A DNA stretch of 64,000 nucleotides from Bacteroidales bacterium (lineage in GTDB: Bacteria > Bacteroidota > Bacteroidia > Bacteroidales > GCA-2748055). Within the stretch, counting starts at the first letter, position 1; every line of letters begins with the position of its first letter. Shown in pieces: positions 9,857 through 19,060 of this stretch. The notes beneath the pieces are model-generated. The model was not told the DNA's origin. It did no database searches and was given only the letters and a program-made list of their open reading frames with translations. The DNA lies in assembly GCA_021738565.1 (NCBI GenBank), contig JAIPBT010000013.1, positions 31,367-95,366 of the forward strand, in the 5' to 3' direction. Made by a program: the position numbers and the translations under genes.

Positions 9857-11235
9857 TGGCTTCTGATACCCTGACCCTATACGACCTTAATAAAAAAATT
9901 CAGTCGGTAACGACGAAAGCATTTCCCGATCCGCTCTGGGTGATGGCTGAGATCCTTGAGATCCAGGTAAACAGATCAGGGCACTGTTACATGGAGCTTA
10001 TTGAAAAATCCGGAACAGATGAGAAAATCATTGCCAGAAGCAGGGCAACCATCTGGTCCTACAAATACCGCATCCTTCGCCCCTACTTTGAAACTACCAC
10101 ACGATCACAACTGCATGCTGGCATAAAGGTCCTTGTTAAAGCAGAAGTCTCTTTTCATGAACTTTACGGTCTAAGTCTTAATATTACAGATATCGACCCG
10201 TCATTTACACTGGGTGACCTTGAAATGAAAAAGCGGGAGGTGATAAAAAAACTCACTGCAGATGGAGTGATGGAAATGAACAAAGAACTCATTTTGCCAG
10301 AAGTTCCGCAGAATATAGCAGTTATTTCTGCAAAAACTGCAGCAGGTTATGGAGACTTCATTGATTCTTTGCTTAACAACAGCTATAATTTCAGATTTAA
10401 TATAACCCTGTATCCGGCAATAATGCAGGGTGATGCTGCAGAAAGATCCATTATTTCCGCACTTGAAAGTATCTTCAAAAAAGAAGAGATGTATGATGCA
10501 GTGATTGTTATAAGAGGTGGAGGGTCACAGGCAGACCTGGAATGCTTTAACAGTTACAACCTTGCCCTGAATATCGCCCAGTTCCCGGTTCCGGTCATAA
10601 CAGGCATTGGTCATGAAAGGGATGAAACGATAGCCGACCTGGTTGCCCACACCAGTCTGAAAACCCCTACCGCCGTTGCCGAATTCCTTGTCGACCTTAT
10701 GGTAAGATTCGCGGACCTCCTCAACCATCTCCGGGAGGCCATCAACAAATCTGCTACATGGATCCTTCAAAGGCAGGAACTCCTTATCGCTCAAAAAGCA
10801 TCTGATCTTTCTCACTTGATAAAAAGCTCTTTAACACAGGAAGAACATGCATTGGAAACATTGTATGGAAGGCTGAAATCAGGTGCAGGCACAGGAAATA
10901 TGAAAGTTTCAAACCATTTGAAGAGCTATTCTCAAAGGATAAAATATGCATGGAACAGTTTCAGCAAACAACAAGAGTTTGAATTGGCTGCTCTAAATAA
11001 AAGGAAAACACGCTCGACCAGGGAAATGATCATGCAACAAAAAAGACACCTTGGATCCATTGAAAAAAACATTGAGCTGACAGACCCTGCAAAAGTACTT
11101 GAACGCGGTTACTCCATTAGTTACATTGATGGGGAGGCGATCAAATCGGCAAAAAATGTCAAAAACGGTGACAAACTTTTAACCAAACTTAGTAAAGGCG
11201 AGATTCACAGTATCATTACAAAAAACGGTAAATAG
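9856..11235 (+). CDS. xseA: Exodeoxyribonuclease VII large subunit
   Basis: Catalytic subunit of the nuclease that degrades single-stranded DNA from both ends and works in repair. The 459 residues comprise an N-terminal OB-fold (about 5-110), the catalytic domain with VIRGGGSQADLECFN (about 217), GIGHERDETIADLVAHTS (about 250) and TPTAVAEFLV, and a long helical region (about 290-420) that in the family binds XseB. The gene starts in a TAATG overlap with the preceding peptidase, implying translational coupling to an otherwise unrelated gene. xseB follows 22 bp later. Confidence 0.95.
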   Translation: MASDTLTLYDLNKKIQSVTTKAFPDPLWVMAEILEIQVNRSGHCYMELIEKSGTDEKIIARSRATIWSYKYRILRPYFETTTRSQLHAGIKVLVKAEVSFHELYGLSLNITDIDPSFTLGDLEMKKREVIKKLTADGVMEMNKELILPEVPQNIAVISAKTAAGYGDFIDSLLNNSYNFRFNITLYPAIMQGDAAERSIISALESIFKKEEMYDAVIVIRGGGSQADLECFNSYNLALNIAQFPVPVITGIGHERDETIADLVAHTSLKTPTAVAEFLVDLMVRFADLLNHLREAINKSATWILQRQELLIAQKASDLSHLIKSSLTQEEHALETLYGRLKSGAGTGNMKVSNHLKSYSQRIKYAWNSFSKQQEFELAALNKRKTRSTREMIMQQKRHLGSIEKNIELTDPAKVLERGYSISYIDGEAIKSAKNVKNGDKLLTKLSKGEIHSIITKNGK

Positions 11236-11257
11236 TAATTAACAATCTCTGACTATC

Positions 11258-11461
11258 ATGGCAAAAAACGAAATCTCTTATAAGGCTGCTGTAACGGAAA
11301 TAGAAGAAATACTTGAAGCCATTGAAGATGGCAACATGGATGTTGACGAATTGACTGTCAATGTAAAAAGAGTTACAGAACTGCTTAAACTATGCAAAGA
11401 TAAATTGCATAAAACTGAAAAAGAGGTAAATAAAATCCTTGAAGCCGATCAGGAAGAATAG
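11258..11461 (+). CDS. xseB: Exodeoxyribonuclease VII small subunit
   Basis: A small helical-hairpin partner of XseA, needed for a soluble, active complex. The 67 residues match family length (about 65-85). The sequence YKAAVTEIEEILEAIEDGNM fits the family pattern of a first helix with paired acidic residues, followed by DELTVNVKRVTELLKLCKDKL. It immediately follows xseA on the same strand and converges with the next gene after only 13 bp. Confidence 0.93.
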   Translation: MAKNEISYKAAVTEIEEILEAIEDGNMDVDELTVNVKRVTELLKLCKDKLHKTEKEVNKILEADQEE

Positions 11462-11474
11462 GATCTAATCTTTA

Positions 11475-13115
11475 TCATTTACCTGGTTTCCTTACATATT
11501 TCAACAACAGGTTATTCATGGGATTGGGGTTGAAACCTGTAACATCCGTTTGAACAAATCTGACGACCATATCATAGTACAATGGCACTACCACAGCGTT
11601 ATGCATTACAATGCTATCCATCTTCGAATAAAGTTCAAACCTGATCTGTTCGTCGCTGGTTCTTATGGCCTTTTCATATAATTCATCAAACCGGTCCGAT
11701 GAAAACCGTGTATAATTTGGCCCCCCAGGAGTAAAGTTGCCTGAATAGAACAGGGCAAGGTAATTTTCAGCATCAGCATAATCTGCGATCCACGAACCCC
11801 TGAAAAACTGAAGGTTTGCATTTGCAACCATGTTCCGGAAGGCTCCACCTGTCATTACAGATATCTTTACATTCAATCCGATCTTGCCCAATTCAAACTG
11901 GATATACTCACACAAATCGAGGTAATCAGAGGTTGTGGTCAGCTCTATGGGAACATTCTCATAGGAATCAGCGTATTCAGACCTGCCAATGTATTCCCTG
12001 GCGAGATCGGGATTGTAAGTATATCCTTCCCCCGGACCAATACAACCGGGCAATCCCGGGGGTATCATGCCGCCGGTTGCAGGATAACCAAGGTTGTTCC
12101 TCAGGTACTTCATCATTTTCGACCTGTCAAATCCATAATTTATTGCCTTTCTGATGTTGATATCAAGCAGGATAGGATCATTTTCTCCAGCAGGTTCCTG
12201 CAATATCCCAAGGTATTCGGTATTCAAATAGGGCTCAGTAAACAATTGAATGCGGTCTTCATATTCAGGATTCAGTTTGCCTGACCTTGTCAGCAATTCG
12301 TCCTTATATGCAGGATGCACACCTGATATAAAATCCAGATCTCCCTTTAGAAACTCGAGGAATTCACTTTGCTTGTCTTTAATGAAGGAAATGGAAACGG
12401 CATCAAGGTATGGCAGTGGATCCCCGTTCTGATCCAATTCAAAATATTCGTCATTGCGCACCAGGATCAACTTTTCTTCAGGGCTCCAGTATTTAAACAT
12501 AAAGGGCCCGGTTCCAACGGGTCTGTTTGAGAATTCAGTCTCCGGATTATCAACGATATCCTCCGGAACCACCGAACAATATGGCATTGAGAGAAGAGAC
12601 AGGAACGGAGGGAAAGGTTGATCAAGACAAATGCGCAGTGTTGTGTCATTCAGCGCTGCAAAACCATTCTGATCATCTACATAATCAAATATCCATCTTC
12701 CCGGAGATGCTACTTCCGGGTTGAGAATCCTCTCAAAACTGTACACAAAATCCCCGGCATCCACCATCCTCTCTTCCTGGTTGACAAAATATCCTGAAGG
12801 GTGGAATTTTATGCCTTTACGCAGTGTGAATGTGTATTCCCTACCATCTTCACTGATGCTCCAGCTTTTTGCGATGGCAGGTTGCACTTTTAGCTGATCA
12901 TCCAGCTGAACAAGCCCGTTGAAAAGTTGACTTACAGGCCATATGTTGGTTTGATTTCTTGCATAAGCAGGATCAAGACTGGTAATTCCCTTTGATTCAT
13001 TATACCGGAATACATTCTCTGACACCCCCTGTTCAGGGCCCGAACAACCGCTGAATACCAGCAAAGAAATTATTGCATGCAGGAATGGGTTCCTGCTTGT
13101 TGAGAAAACAAACAT
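11475..13115 (-). CDS. Peptide/nickel-type ABC transporter substrate-binding lipoprotein (SBP family 5)
   Basis: A 546-residue extracytoplasmic binding protein. The N-terminus has a lipobox, LLVFSGC (Cys about 24), so it should be a lipoprotein. The DppA/OppA/NikA fold is shown by SWSISEDGREYTFTLRKGIKF (about 85-105, partly the family signature), RPVGTGPFMFKYW (about 195) and DINIRKAINYGFDRSKM (about 318). No permease or ATPase genes are nearby, which is common for this type in Bacteroidota. The substrate, an oligopeptide or another small ligand, cannot be told. It converges on xseB. Confidence 0.88.
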   Translation of the reverse strand: MFVFSTSRNPFLHAIISLLVFSGCSGPEQGVSENVFRYNESKGITSLDPAYARNQTNIWPVSQLFNGLVQLDDQLKVQPAIAKSWSISEDGREYTFTLRKGIKFHPSGYFVNQEERMVDAGDFVYSFERILNPEVASPGRWIFDYVDDQNGFAALNDTTLRICLDQPFPPFLSLLSMPYCSVVPEDIVDNPETEFSNRPVGTGPFMFKYWSPEEKLILVRNDEYFELDQNGDPLPYLDAVSISFIKDKQSEFLEFLKGDLDFISGVHPAYKDELLTRSGKLNPEYEDRIQLFTEPYLNTEYLGILQEPAGENDPILLDINIRKAINYGFDRSKMMKYLRNNLGYPATGGMIPPGLPGCIGPGEGYTYNPDLAREYIGRSEYADSYENVPIELTTTSDYLDLCEYIQFELGKIGLNVKISVMTGGAFRNMVANANLQFFRGSWIADYADAENYLALFYSGNFTPGGPNYTRFSSDRFDELYEKAIRTSDEQIRFELYSKMDSIVMHNAVVVPLYYDMVVRFVQTDVTGFNPNPMNNLLLKYVRKPGK

Positions 13116-13179
13116 GGTATTTACTGGTGTGTATTAATCAGAATTTTTCATTAATCTAAAGCCTGAAGTTTTTACGAAG

Positions 13180-15999
13180 TTAATCTTTCAATGGTCCTTC
13201 AGATTTTCTTTTGTCATAAATGTCAGTATGCAACTCATTTTTTGGCAATGAGAACCAGAATTCAGATCCTTTACCGGGTTCCGACTTGACTCCAAGTTCT
13301 CCCCCCAGCAAATCGACAAGGTTTTTTGAGATGGCCAATCCAAGTCCTGTTCCGCCATAAATTTTTGTTTCCGTTTTGTGTCCCTGCATAAACCTGTCAA
13401 ATATCAATTCCAGCTTATCTGAACTTATTCCGATGCCTGTATCTTTTACATAAATGCGGATGGTCTCCCCGGTATCCTCCACTCCAAGTTCAACATATCC
13501 CTGCTCTGTGAATTTTATGGCGTTGTTTAACAAGTTGGAGATTATCTGAACAAGCCTGAACGGATCTGAAAATATGGTTGTTTCAGAAGTTGGCAGTTTC
13601 CATGCAAATCTCAAATCAAGGTGTGATTTGTCCAATCTGTCTGCATTCTGCATGAATATCGCTATTTGCTCATTCAACAGGGTATTAAGTTCTAAGTCAC
13701 TTTTCTTGATCTGTATCTGCCCGGCTTCAATTTTCGATATATCAATGATATCATCGATCAGGTTCATAAGCGTATCTGCCCCGTGATTGATCAGCGTAAT
13801 AAATTCTTCCCTGTCGATCTGATCAAGTGTTTCATCTTTCAGTAGGTCAGAAAATCCCACGATTGCATTCATCGGTGTTCTGATCTCATGGGACATGTTC
13901 GACAGGAAAGCTGTCTTAAGGCGATCTGATTCCTCTGCCTTTTCCTTGGCCTCTTTAAGGTTTCTCTCAGCAAGCTTTCGGTCGGTGATGTCTTTAACAG
14001 TAATAACCATCGATTCAGGATTTCCCGCATTATTGTATATTGCACCGGTTGAAACTTCGGACTCAAAATACCTACCGTCAGCTCTACGAATGGTAAATTC
14101 AAGATTTTTTATATAACCCACTTCCCATGTTTTGTTGAAATTATTGATCGCCGATCTCCAGTATCTTCTTTCAATAAAATGAAAAATATTCTGATGGAGA
14201 ACCTTTTCAGTGGTGACGTTCAGCGCTTCCAACAGATTCGTATTGTAGTCGATTATCAGGCCTTTCGGATCAACAACAATGATAGGATCCGGTGATGATT
14301 CAAATATCCTTCTTTGCTTTTCCTGGCTTTCCCGAAGATTATCCTGATCGCGCTTCCTTTCAATGGCCAGGGCGATCTGACCACTCACAAATTCCAGTAT
14401 TTGCACGTCCTCCTCAGAATACATCACTTTATCATTGTAGGATTGCACGACAAAAACACCTGTAATCTTATTGTCTATCTTTAGAGGCACCCCCAGCCAG
14501 CTAACACACGGGGCCCCCACAGGCTCAATTAATCCATCTGCAGTCAATTGCTTTTCCCTTTCAGCATCAATTAACTGCGACTTTCCGCTACTCACAACAT
14601 ATCCCGTAAATGTCTTTCCGGCCGGAAATTCGGTAAAAGAATCCTTTTCATCCCTGAGAAAGGGCAATGTAAGCATATTGGATTCTTTATGATATAGCGC
14701 AAGGAAACAATTTGTTGTATCGATAATATTCCCCAGGAACTCCCTTATTTTCTCATAGAGTTCATCAAGGTTACTGGTTGTGTTAACCGCATTTGAAATA
14801 TTAAAAAGTGTTCTCTGGATATTTTCATTTCTTTTTCTTTCAGAAATGTCCTCGTGCGTTCCGATGATTCTTTTTGTCTTTCCTTCATCTGATCTCTCCA
14901 GAACCCTTCCCCTGCTAATGATCCATTTATAACTTCCGTCATTGCACTGCAAACGGAATTCAATTTCAAAATGACTCCGATTGGTCTTTATGGATTTGTC
15001 AATGGAATTCAGCACAAATCCCTTGTCCTCAGGATGCAACAAACCATACCACGTATCAAGTTCATGGGGCAATTCATCAGGATCATATCCAAGCATCCTG
15101 AAATATATCGGTGAATAAAATATCTCATTCGTTTCCAGGTCCCAATCCCAGTATCCAAGACTCGTAGCCTCTATCGCAAGCTTGAGTCTCTCTTCGCTTA
15201 ATTCAGTGGAGCGGGCCGCTTTCCTTGTATTTGTAACATCCCTTATGACAAGAATATATTGTTCGCTGCTCCCGGCCTCGAATCTTTTCAGTGTATTTTC
15301 TGTCCAGATTTCACTGCCATCTATTTTCCGGCTCTTGCAAACATATTTCACCGAAATTTCATTCCCAAGTTCATCTGCAGCCTTTTTCAGATTCCTTTTG
15401 CAGAAACCACTTCCCTCTTTCTGTAAAAAGGATATTATCTCATCATCAGCAAAAGAAGCTTCAAACCCAAACAGATCCCTGACCGTTTCGTTAAGGTCCT
15501 TTATCTCCAGTGTGTCGGCTTCAATAAGAAGAATGCCATCTGCAACCGTATTGAAGATGGAGTGGTATTTTAGCTCTGATTGCCTTAGCTCATATTCAAC
15601 TTTTCTGTTCTTCTTTAGTACCTTGCCGTACTTTTGCGAGGAATAGACTGTTGGTACCAGTTTTACCAGGTTTCCTTTGACAATGTAATCCCAGACACCC
15701 CGGGTTAAAGTTTCAGCTGCCCTAAGTTCATTTTTTTCACCCACAAGGTATATGAAAGGTATATGAAAAGCAGATCTGCTGTGAAGCTTCTCAACCATAT
15801 TGCGCAAAACTTCAGGAAGATCGTAATCAGATATGATCAGATCCATATCTCCATTTAATAATTGGCTATGCAGGAGCTTTTCATTTTTACAAAGCCAGTA
15901 TTCCGGTTCATAATTTCCCTGCCGCAGAATTTCCACCATCTCCTTGACAATGGAATCATCCACATACCAGAAACAAATACTGATCTTTAGTCCTGCCAT
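13180..15999 (-). CDS. Hybrid-type sensor histidine kinase with receiver-like, PAS and GAF domains
   Basis: A 939-residue cytoplasmic kinase with no membrane segment seen. Order: receiver-like domain (about 1-120, with DLIISDYDLPE holding the likely phospho-acceptor Asp), PAS (about 140-260), PAS/PAC (about 270-395, ending IIGTHEDISERKR), GAF (about 405-550), PAS (about 565-690, ending VITVKDITDRKLAERNL), HisKA with FLSNMSHEIRTPMNAIVGFS (about 703-722), and HATPase_c with NLLNNAIKF, DTGIGIS and GGTGLGLAISKNLV. There is no C-terminal receiver or output domain and no adjacent response regulator, so it is an orphan. The domain order suggests that it integrates a phosphorelay input with small-ligand or redox signals; ligands are unknown. 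Confidence 0.9.
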   Translation of the reverse strand: MAGLKISICFWYVDDSIVKEMVEILRQGNYEPEYWLCKNEKLLHSQLLNGDMDLIISDYDLPEVLRNMVEKLHSRSAFHIPFIYLVGEKNELRAAETLTRGVWDYIVKGNLVKLVPTVYSSQKYGKVLKKNRKVEYELRQSELKYHSIFNTVADGILLIEADTLEIKDLNETVRDLFGFEASFADDEIISFLQKEGSGFCKRNLKKAADELGNEISVKYVCKSRKIDGSEIWTENTLKRFEAGSSEQYILVIRDVTNTRKAARSTELSEERLKLAIEATSLGYWDWDLETNEIFYSPIYFRMLGYDPDELPHELDTWYGLLHPEDKGFVLNSIDKSIKTNRSHFEIEFRLQCNDGSYKWIISRGRVLERSDEGKTKRIIGTHEDISERKRNENIQRTLFNISNAVNTTSNLDELYEKIREFLGNIIDTTNCFLALYHKESNMLTLPFLRDEKDSFTEFPAGKTFTGYVVSSGKSQLIDAEREKQLTADGLIEPVGAPCVSWLGVPLKIDNKITGVFVVQSYNDKVMYSEEDVQILEFVSGQIALAIERKRDQDNLRESQEKQRRIFESSPDPIIVVDPKGLIIDYNTNLLEALNVTTEKVLHQNIFHFIERRYWRSAINNFNKTWEVGYIKNLEFTIRRADGRYFESEVSTGAIYNNAGNPESMVITVKDITDRKLAERNLKEAKEKAEESDRLKTAFLSNMSHEIRTPMNAIVGFSDLLKDETLDQIDREEFITLINHGADTLMNLIDDIIDISKIEAGQIQIKKSDLELNTLLNEQIAIFMQNADRLDKSHLDLRFAWKLPTSETTIFSDPFRLVQIISNLLNNAIKFTEQGYVELGVEDTGETIRIYVKDTGIGISSDKLELIFDRFMQGHKTETKIYGGTGLGLAISKNLVDLLGGELGVKSEPGKGSEFWFSLPKNELHTDIYDKRKSEGPLKD

Positions 16000-16194
16000 T
16001 AGATAAATTGCGGGTTTGAAGCGTTAAAAATAACATAATTTTGATACAATTGAAGCCAGGTTCCGACTCAATTTTCCCGTGTGTGGCATTTTGCCATATA
16101 TTCAGAAAAGAAGCAAATTGGAGACATTCCCTCCGGTCTTTTTGTCGTGCCGGTACCAATGTGTTTTTAAAAATTTTGCAGCAACACAGATATC

Positions 16195-16373
16195 GGACAT
16201 TATGGACAGACACTAATTAAAGCATGTCAATACAGCCCGGTGGCTGGATCATAATGTTCGTTTGCAAGGCCTGCGAAGTCGGGAAATGCGGAGTCCCGAT
16301 ATATTATCGGGATGAGCAATTTCCCGACGAGCGTAACGCAGCAAACGGACATTATGGACAGACACTAATTAAA
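16195..16373 (-). repeat. Palindromic MITE/REP-like element, copy 1
   Basis: The core palindrome has outer arms AATGTTCGTTTGC (16253-16265) and GCAAACGGACATT (16341-16353), which pair with one mismatch. Inside lie GGGAAAT/ATTTCCC arms and a CCCGAT-ATAT-ATCGGG tip. The string GGACATTATGGACAGACACTAATTAAA-like end occurs twice, at 16195-16221 and 16347-16373, as direct repeats. On the minus strand the end reads TTAGTGTCTGTCC and starts directly behind the stop codon of the TonB receptor gene (16369-16371). This element fills most of the 369-bp gap before the kinase gene. Nothing in it encodes a protein. Confidence 0.8.
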
Positions 16374-18792
16374 ATCGGGCTTTCAGGCTCACAAGCAGGT
16401 TTCTTCCCGCCTGCGGATAATAACCGTCCATATAGTATTCCCGGCCTCCACTATAATACCTGTAAAGCCAGGCATTGGTTTCATATTCTATATCGAATAG
16501 ATTTGCTATTAAAATGCTCAGGGAAATTTCCTCCGCCCATCCGGGATGCATACTGTAAGAGGCCGACAGGTCATTCACAAAATACGGATCAATAATATAA
16601 TTCTCATTGGATGTATTGTCAATATATTGTTTGCCCACGTATTTAGAGATCAGTGCAAACCTGAAGCCACCTTCAATTTTATAATCCAGCTGGCTTGCTG
16701 CCACAACCGAAGGTGAATAGGCAAGGCTAGACCTGCCCACCTCCTGTTGTACCTGGTAAGGTTCATTCGCCGGGTCCGACCAGTAATCCCAATTATCGAT
16801 ATAATTTACAAAATCCAGAATCTCATTTCTGCTGAATGTTATGTTGCCTTTCCAGATGAATTTATCATACAGGCTAAACCCCATCTCTAACTCAATTCCT
16901 GCCCTGTAGCTATCTTCCACATTTGTCATTACCGGGTAGCCCACTTCATTTATCTGACCGGTGAGGACAAGCTGATTATAATAACGCATCAGGTAGGCAG
17001 TCACTCCAGTACTGAAATTGTTGCCGGAATACGAATATCCTGCTTCATAATCATCAAGTCTTTCAGGCACCGGTTCTCTTTCCGGGGGTGCATCGGTATA
17101 GTTGTTCCTGTTGGGTTCGCGGTTTGCCCGTGCATAAGAGAGGAATGTCCTGTGATCAGGGAAAGGCTCAAAATTGACACCGGCTTTGGGGTTAAAGAAC
17201 AGGTAATTATGTGCCTGCGTAACATCCCGGTTGTTTGCATCCTGTCCATCTATATCGTGTTGGATCGATCTGAGCTGAAGATCAATGAAACCGGTAAGTT
17301 TTTGACTGAAAAAGTAATAGTATTTCCCATATACATTCCAGTCATATTTATCACCTGTACCATCGTACCATTGGTGCCCTGGTATATTTTCCCCAAAATA
17401 CCGGGCCCAGATCACTTTACCAAAATGTTTTCCCAAATAACGGTTCCAGCCCCCGCCCAATATCAAATTATTATTCTCATTTTCATAGCTTAACGATGCA
17501 ATGGCCCCATAAAAATCGTTGTCCAGCCATTTCCTTCTTACAAGGTCGGTGCTGAACAGTGTATCATTCCCGGTAACAGGCTTTTGCATCCCGTAGTAGT
17601 CATATTCCTGATCGGTTTCATACTCTTCATAATAACCGCTGCCCTTTGTATAATGCAATGCTGTATTCAAATAGATTCGGCTGGATATTTGCCTGTTGTA
17701 ATGCAATTGATAGTGGATCTGATCGTAGTGGTCAATCTGATTGCCGTAATAAGCTGTCTCTCCCGCAGAATCTGTATATGCTCCCATTGCATTGAACGTT
17801 CGACGCGTATCCAGTAGATCAGAAGGCACTCCGCCCCAGGCCTGGTACAATTCTTCGAATCCGCCAAAAGTAATGAACTTCAGGCTGGATAACTCTTCAT
17901 ACCATCCCGCTGAAAAGTAGTAGGATTGAAGATCGGTCCATGCCCTGTCGATATATCCGTCTGAACGGAGATCAGACAATCTTACATCAAATGTAAACTT
18001 ATCATATAGCAGACCCGATCCTGCTGAGATCGTATTCCTGATGGTATTAAAAGAACCTGCTGTACCATAATAATTTGTATATGGTTGCTTGTTGATCAGA
18101 TCTGTCTGCATATTGACAGTCGCCCCAAATGCAGCAGCACCGTTGGTGGATGTTCCAACTCCGCGCTGGATCTGTATCTGCTCGGTTGATGAAGCAAGTT
18201 CAGGAAGATCAACCCAGAATACACCATGAGATTCCGCATCGTTCAGAGGGATGCCGTTAATGGTCACATTGATCCTGTTGGCATCCGATCCTCTGATCCG
18301 CATAGAAGTATAGCCAACGCCGTTACCTGCATCTGATGATGTGATCAGTGAAGGTGTGGTTTGCATCACATAAGGAATATCCCGGCCAGTATTCATTGCG
18401 AGTATTTCCTGGTCATTCAGGTTTGTATAGGCCATCGGGGTTTTTTTCCCTGCTTTAAGAGCACTGATCGTAACTTCCTCTCCCCTGAAAAACAGCTGTT
18501 TCAACCTTATTTCACCAACATCAACCTGCCTGTCCACCTCAATTCGCTGCTCTGCCGTTTCAAACCCGAGGTAAGAAACAACAAGCTGGTAGGTTCCCTT
18601 AGGAACTGATGGTATTTTAAAAAACCCTTCCGGACCGCTTATGGTTCCCCTGTTTAGTTCACTGATTATAATACTTGCTCCTTCAACGGGTAATTTCTTT
18701 TCATCAATAACCCTTCCGGAAATCTCAAACTGTGCATTCAAATGTACAGTTGCTGCCAGACATAACAGACCGGCAATAACCTGTTTCTTCAT
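16369..18792 (-). CDS. TonB-dependent outer-membrane receptor, probably for thiamine or a precursor
   Basis: An 807-residue receptor. The signal peptide is residues 1-20, ending HLNAQ. A carboxypeptidase-regulatory-like domain follows (about 22-105: ISGRVIDEKKLPVEGASI), then the plug (about 115-225, with RIRGSDANRINVTINGIPLN and GVGTSTNGAAAFG), then the beta-barrel ending in LLVSLKARF with a C-terminal aromatic. The substrate assignment rests on a TPP riboswitch on the same strand just upstream; TPP-regulated TonB receptors are a known thiamine-uptake class in Bacteroidota. No pnuT or thiamine kinase gene is adjacent, so inner-membrane partners must be elsewhere. The stop codon touches the palindromic repeat element. 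Confidence 0.88.
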   Translation of the reverse strand: MKKQVIAGLLCLAATVHLNAQFEISGRVIDEKKLPVEGASIIISELNRGTISGPEGFFKIPSVPKGTYQLVVSYLGFETAEQRIEVDRQVDVGEIRLKQLFFRGEEVTISALKAGKKTPMAYTNLNDQEILAMNTGRDIPYVMQTTPSLITSSDAGNGVGYTSMRIRGSDANRINVTINGIPLNDAESHGVFWVDLPELASSTEQIQIQRGVGTSTNGAAAFGATVNMQTDLINKQPYTNYYGTAGSFNTIRNTISAGSGLLYDKFTFDVRLSDLRSDGYIDRAWTDLQSYYFSAGWYEELSSLKFITFGGFEELYQAWGGVPSDLLDTRRTFNAMGAYTDSAGETAYYGNQIDHYDQIHYQLHYNRQISSRIYLNTALHYTKGSGYYEEYETDQEYDYYGMQKPVTGNDTLFSTDLVRRKWLDNDFYGAIASLSYENENNNLILGGGWNRYLGKHFGKVIWARYFGENIPGHQWYDGTGDKYDWNVYGKYYYFFSQKLTGFIDLQLRSIQHDIDGQDANNRDVTQAHNYLFFNPKAGVNFEPFPDHRTFLSYARANREPNRNNYTDAPPEREPVPERLDDYEAGYSYSGNNFSTGVTAYLMRYYNQLVLTGQINEVGYPVMTNVEDSYRAGIELEMGFSLYDKFIWKGNITFSRNEILDFVNYIDNWDYWSDPANEPYQVQQEVGRSSLAYSPSVVAASQLDYKIEGGFRFALISKYVGKQYIDNTSNENYIIDPYFVNDLSASYSMHPGWAEEISLSILIANLFDIEYETNAWLYRYYSGGREYYMDGYYPQAGRNLLVSLKARF

Positions 18793-18827
18793 AGCAATTA
18801 AATTTTATAATTCACGATGTATAAAGC

Positions 18828-18906
18828 AATTCCCTTCGCCGGCATTACCCGGATCAGGTCTAAGGGTATGATCTCAGCCTGGTATTTAAGGCACCCCCCT
18901 TAGTGA
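18828..18906 (-). ncRNA. TPP riboswitch (THI element)
   Basis: On the minus strand the THI-box cores appear in order: GGGGGGTGCC, then GGCTGAGATCATACCC, then ACCTGATCCGGGTAATGCC, then GGCGAAGGGAA. These match the conserved P2/J and P4/P5 sequences of thiamine pyrophosphate riboswitches. The element ends about 36 bp before the start of the TonB receptor gene, so control is probably at translation initiation or by early termination. A possible -7 box, TAACTTTA (minus strand, 18917-18924), lies just upstream. Confidence 0.95.
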
Positions 18907-18941
18907 AATTACCCTGTAAAGTTAAGAAGGTTTTATTAGAA

Positions 18942-18987
18942 AATGAAACGAACATGCTCAAAAAGAAACGAGCATATTCGTTTCATT
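18942..18987. promoter_or_regulatory. Long near-perfect inverted repeat between divergent genes
   Basis: AATGAAACGAACATGCTC (18942-18959) and GAGCATATTCGTTTCATT (18970-18987) are inverted copies with one mismatch in 18, separated by 10 nt. It lies between the TPP riboswitch (minus) and the gene at 19061 (plus), about 20 bp from the riboswitch's candidate -7 box. It could be an operator or a stable hairpin. No regulator can be assigned. Confidence 0.5.
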
Positions 18988-19060
18988 AATAAACATGCCC
19001 GGTAATAGAAATACTTTTTTTTACATCTTTGCGTTATAGAATAACGCCATTTATCATCTG

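Noticed and set aside
15182..15646. A 154-codon frame antisense to the PAS/GAF kinase
   Set aside because: Composition (Ser, Phe, Leu) is that of an antisense shadow; the kinase on the other strand has full motifs.
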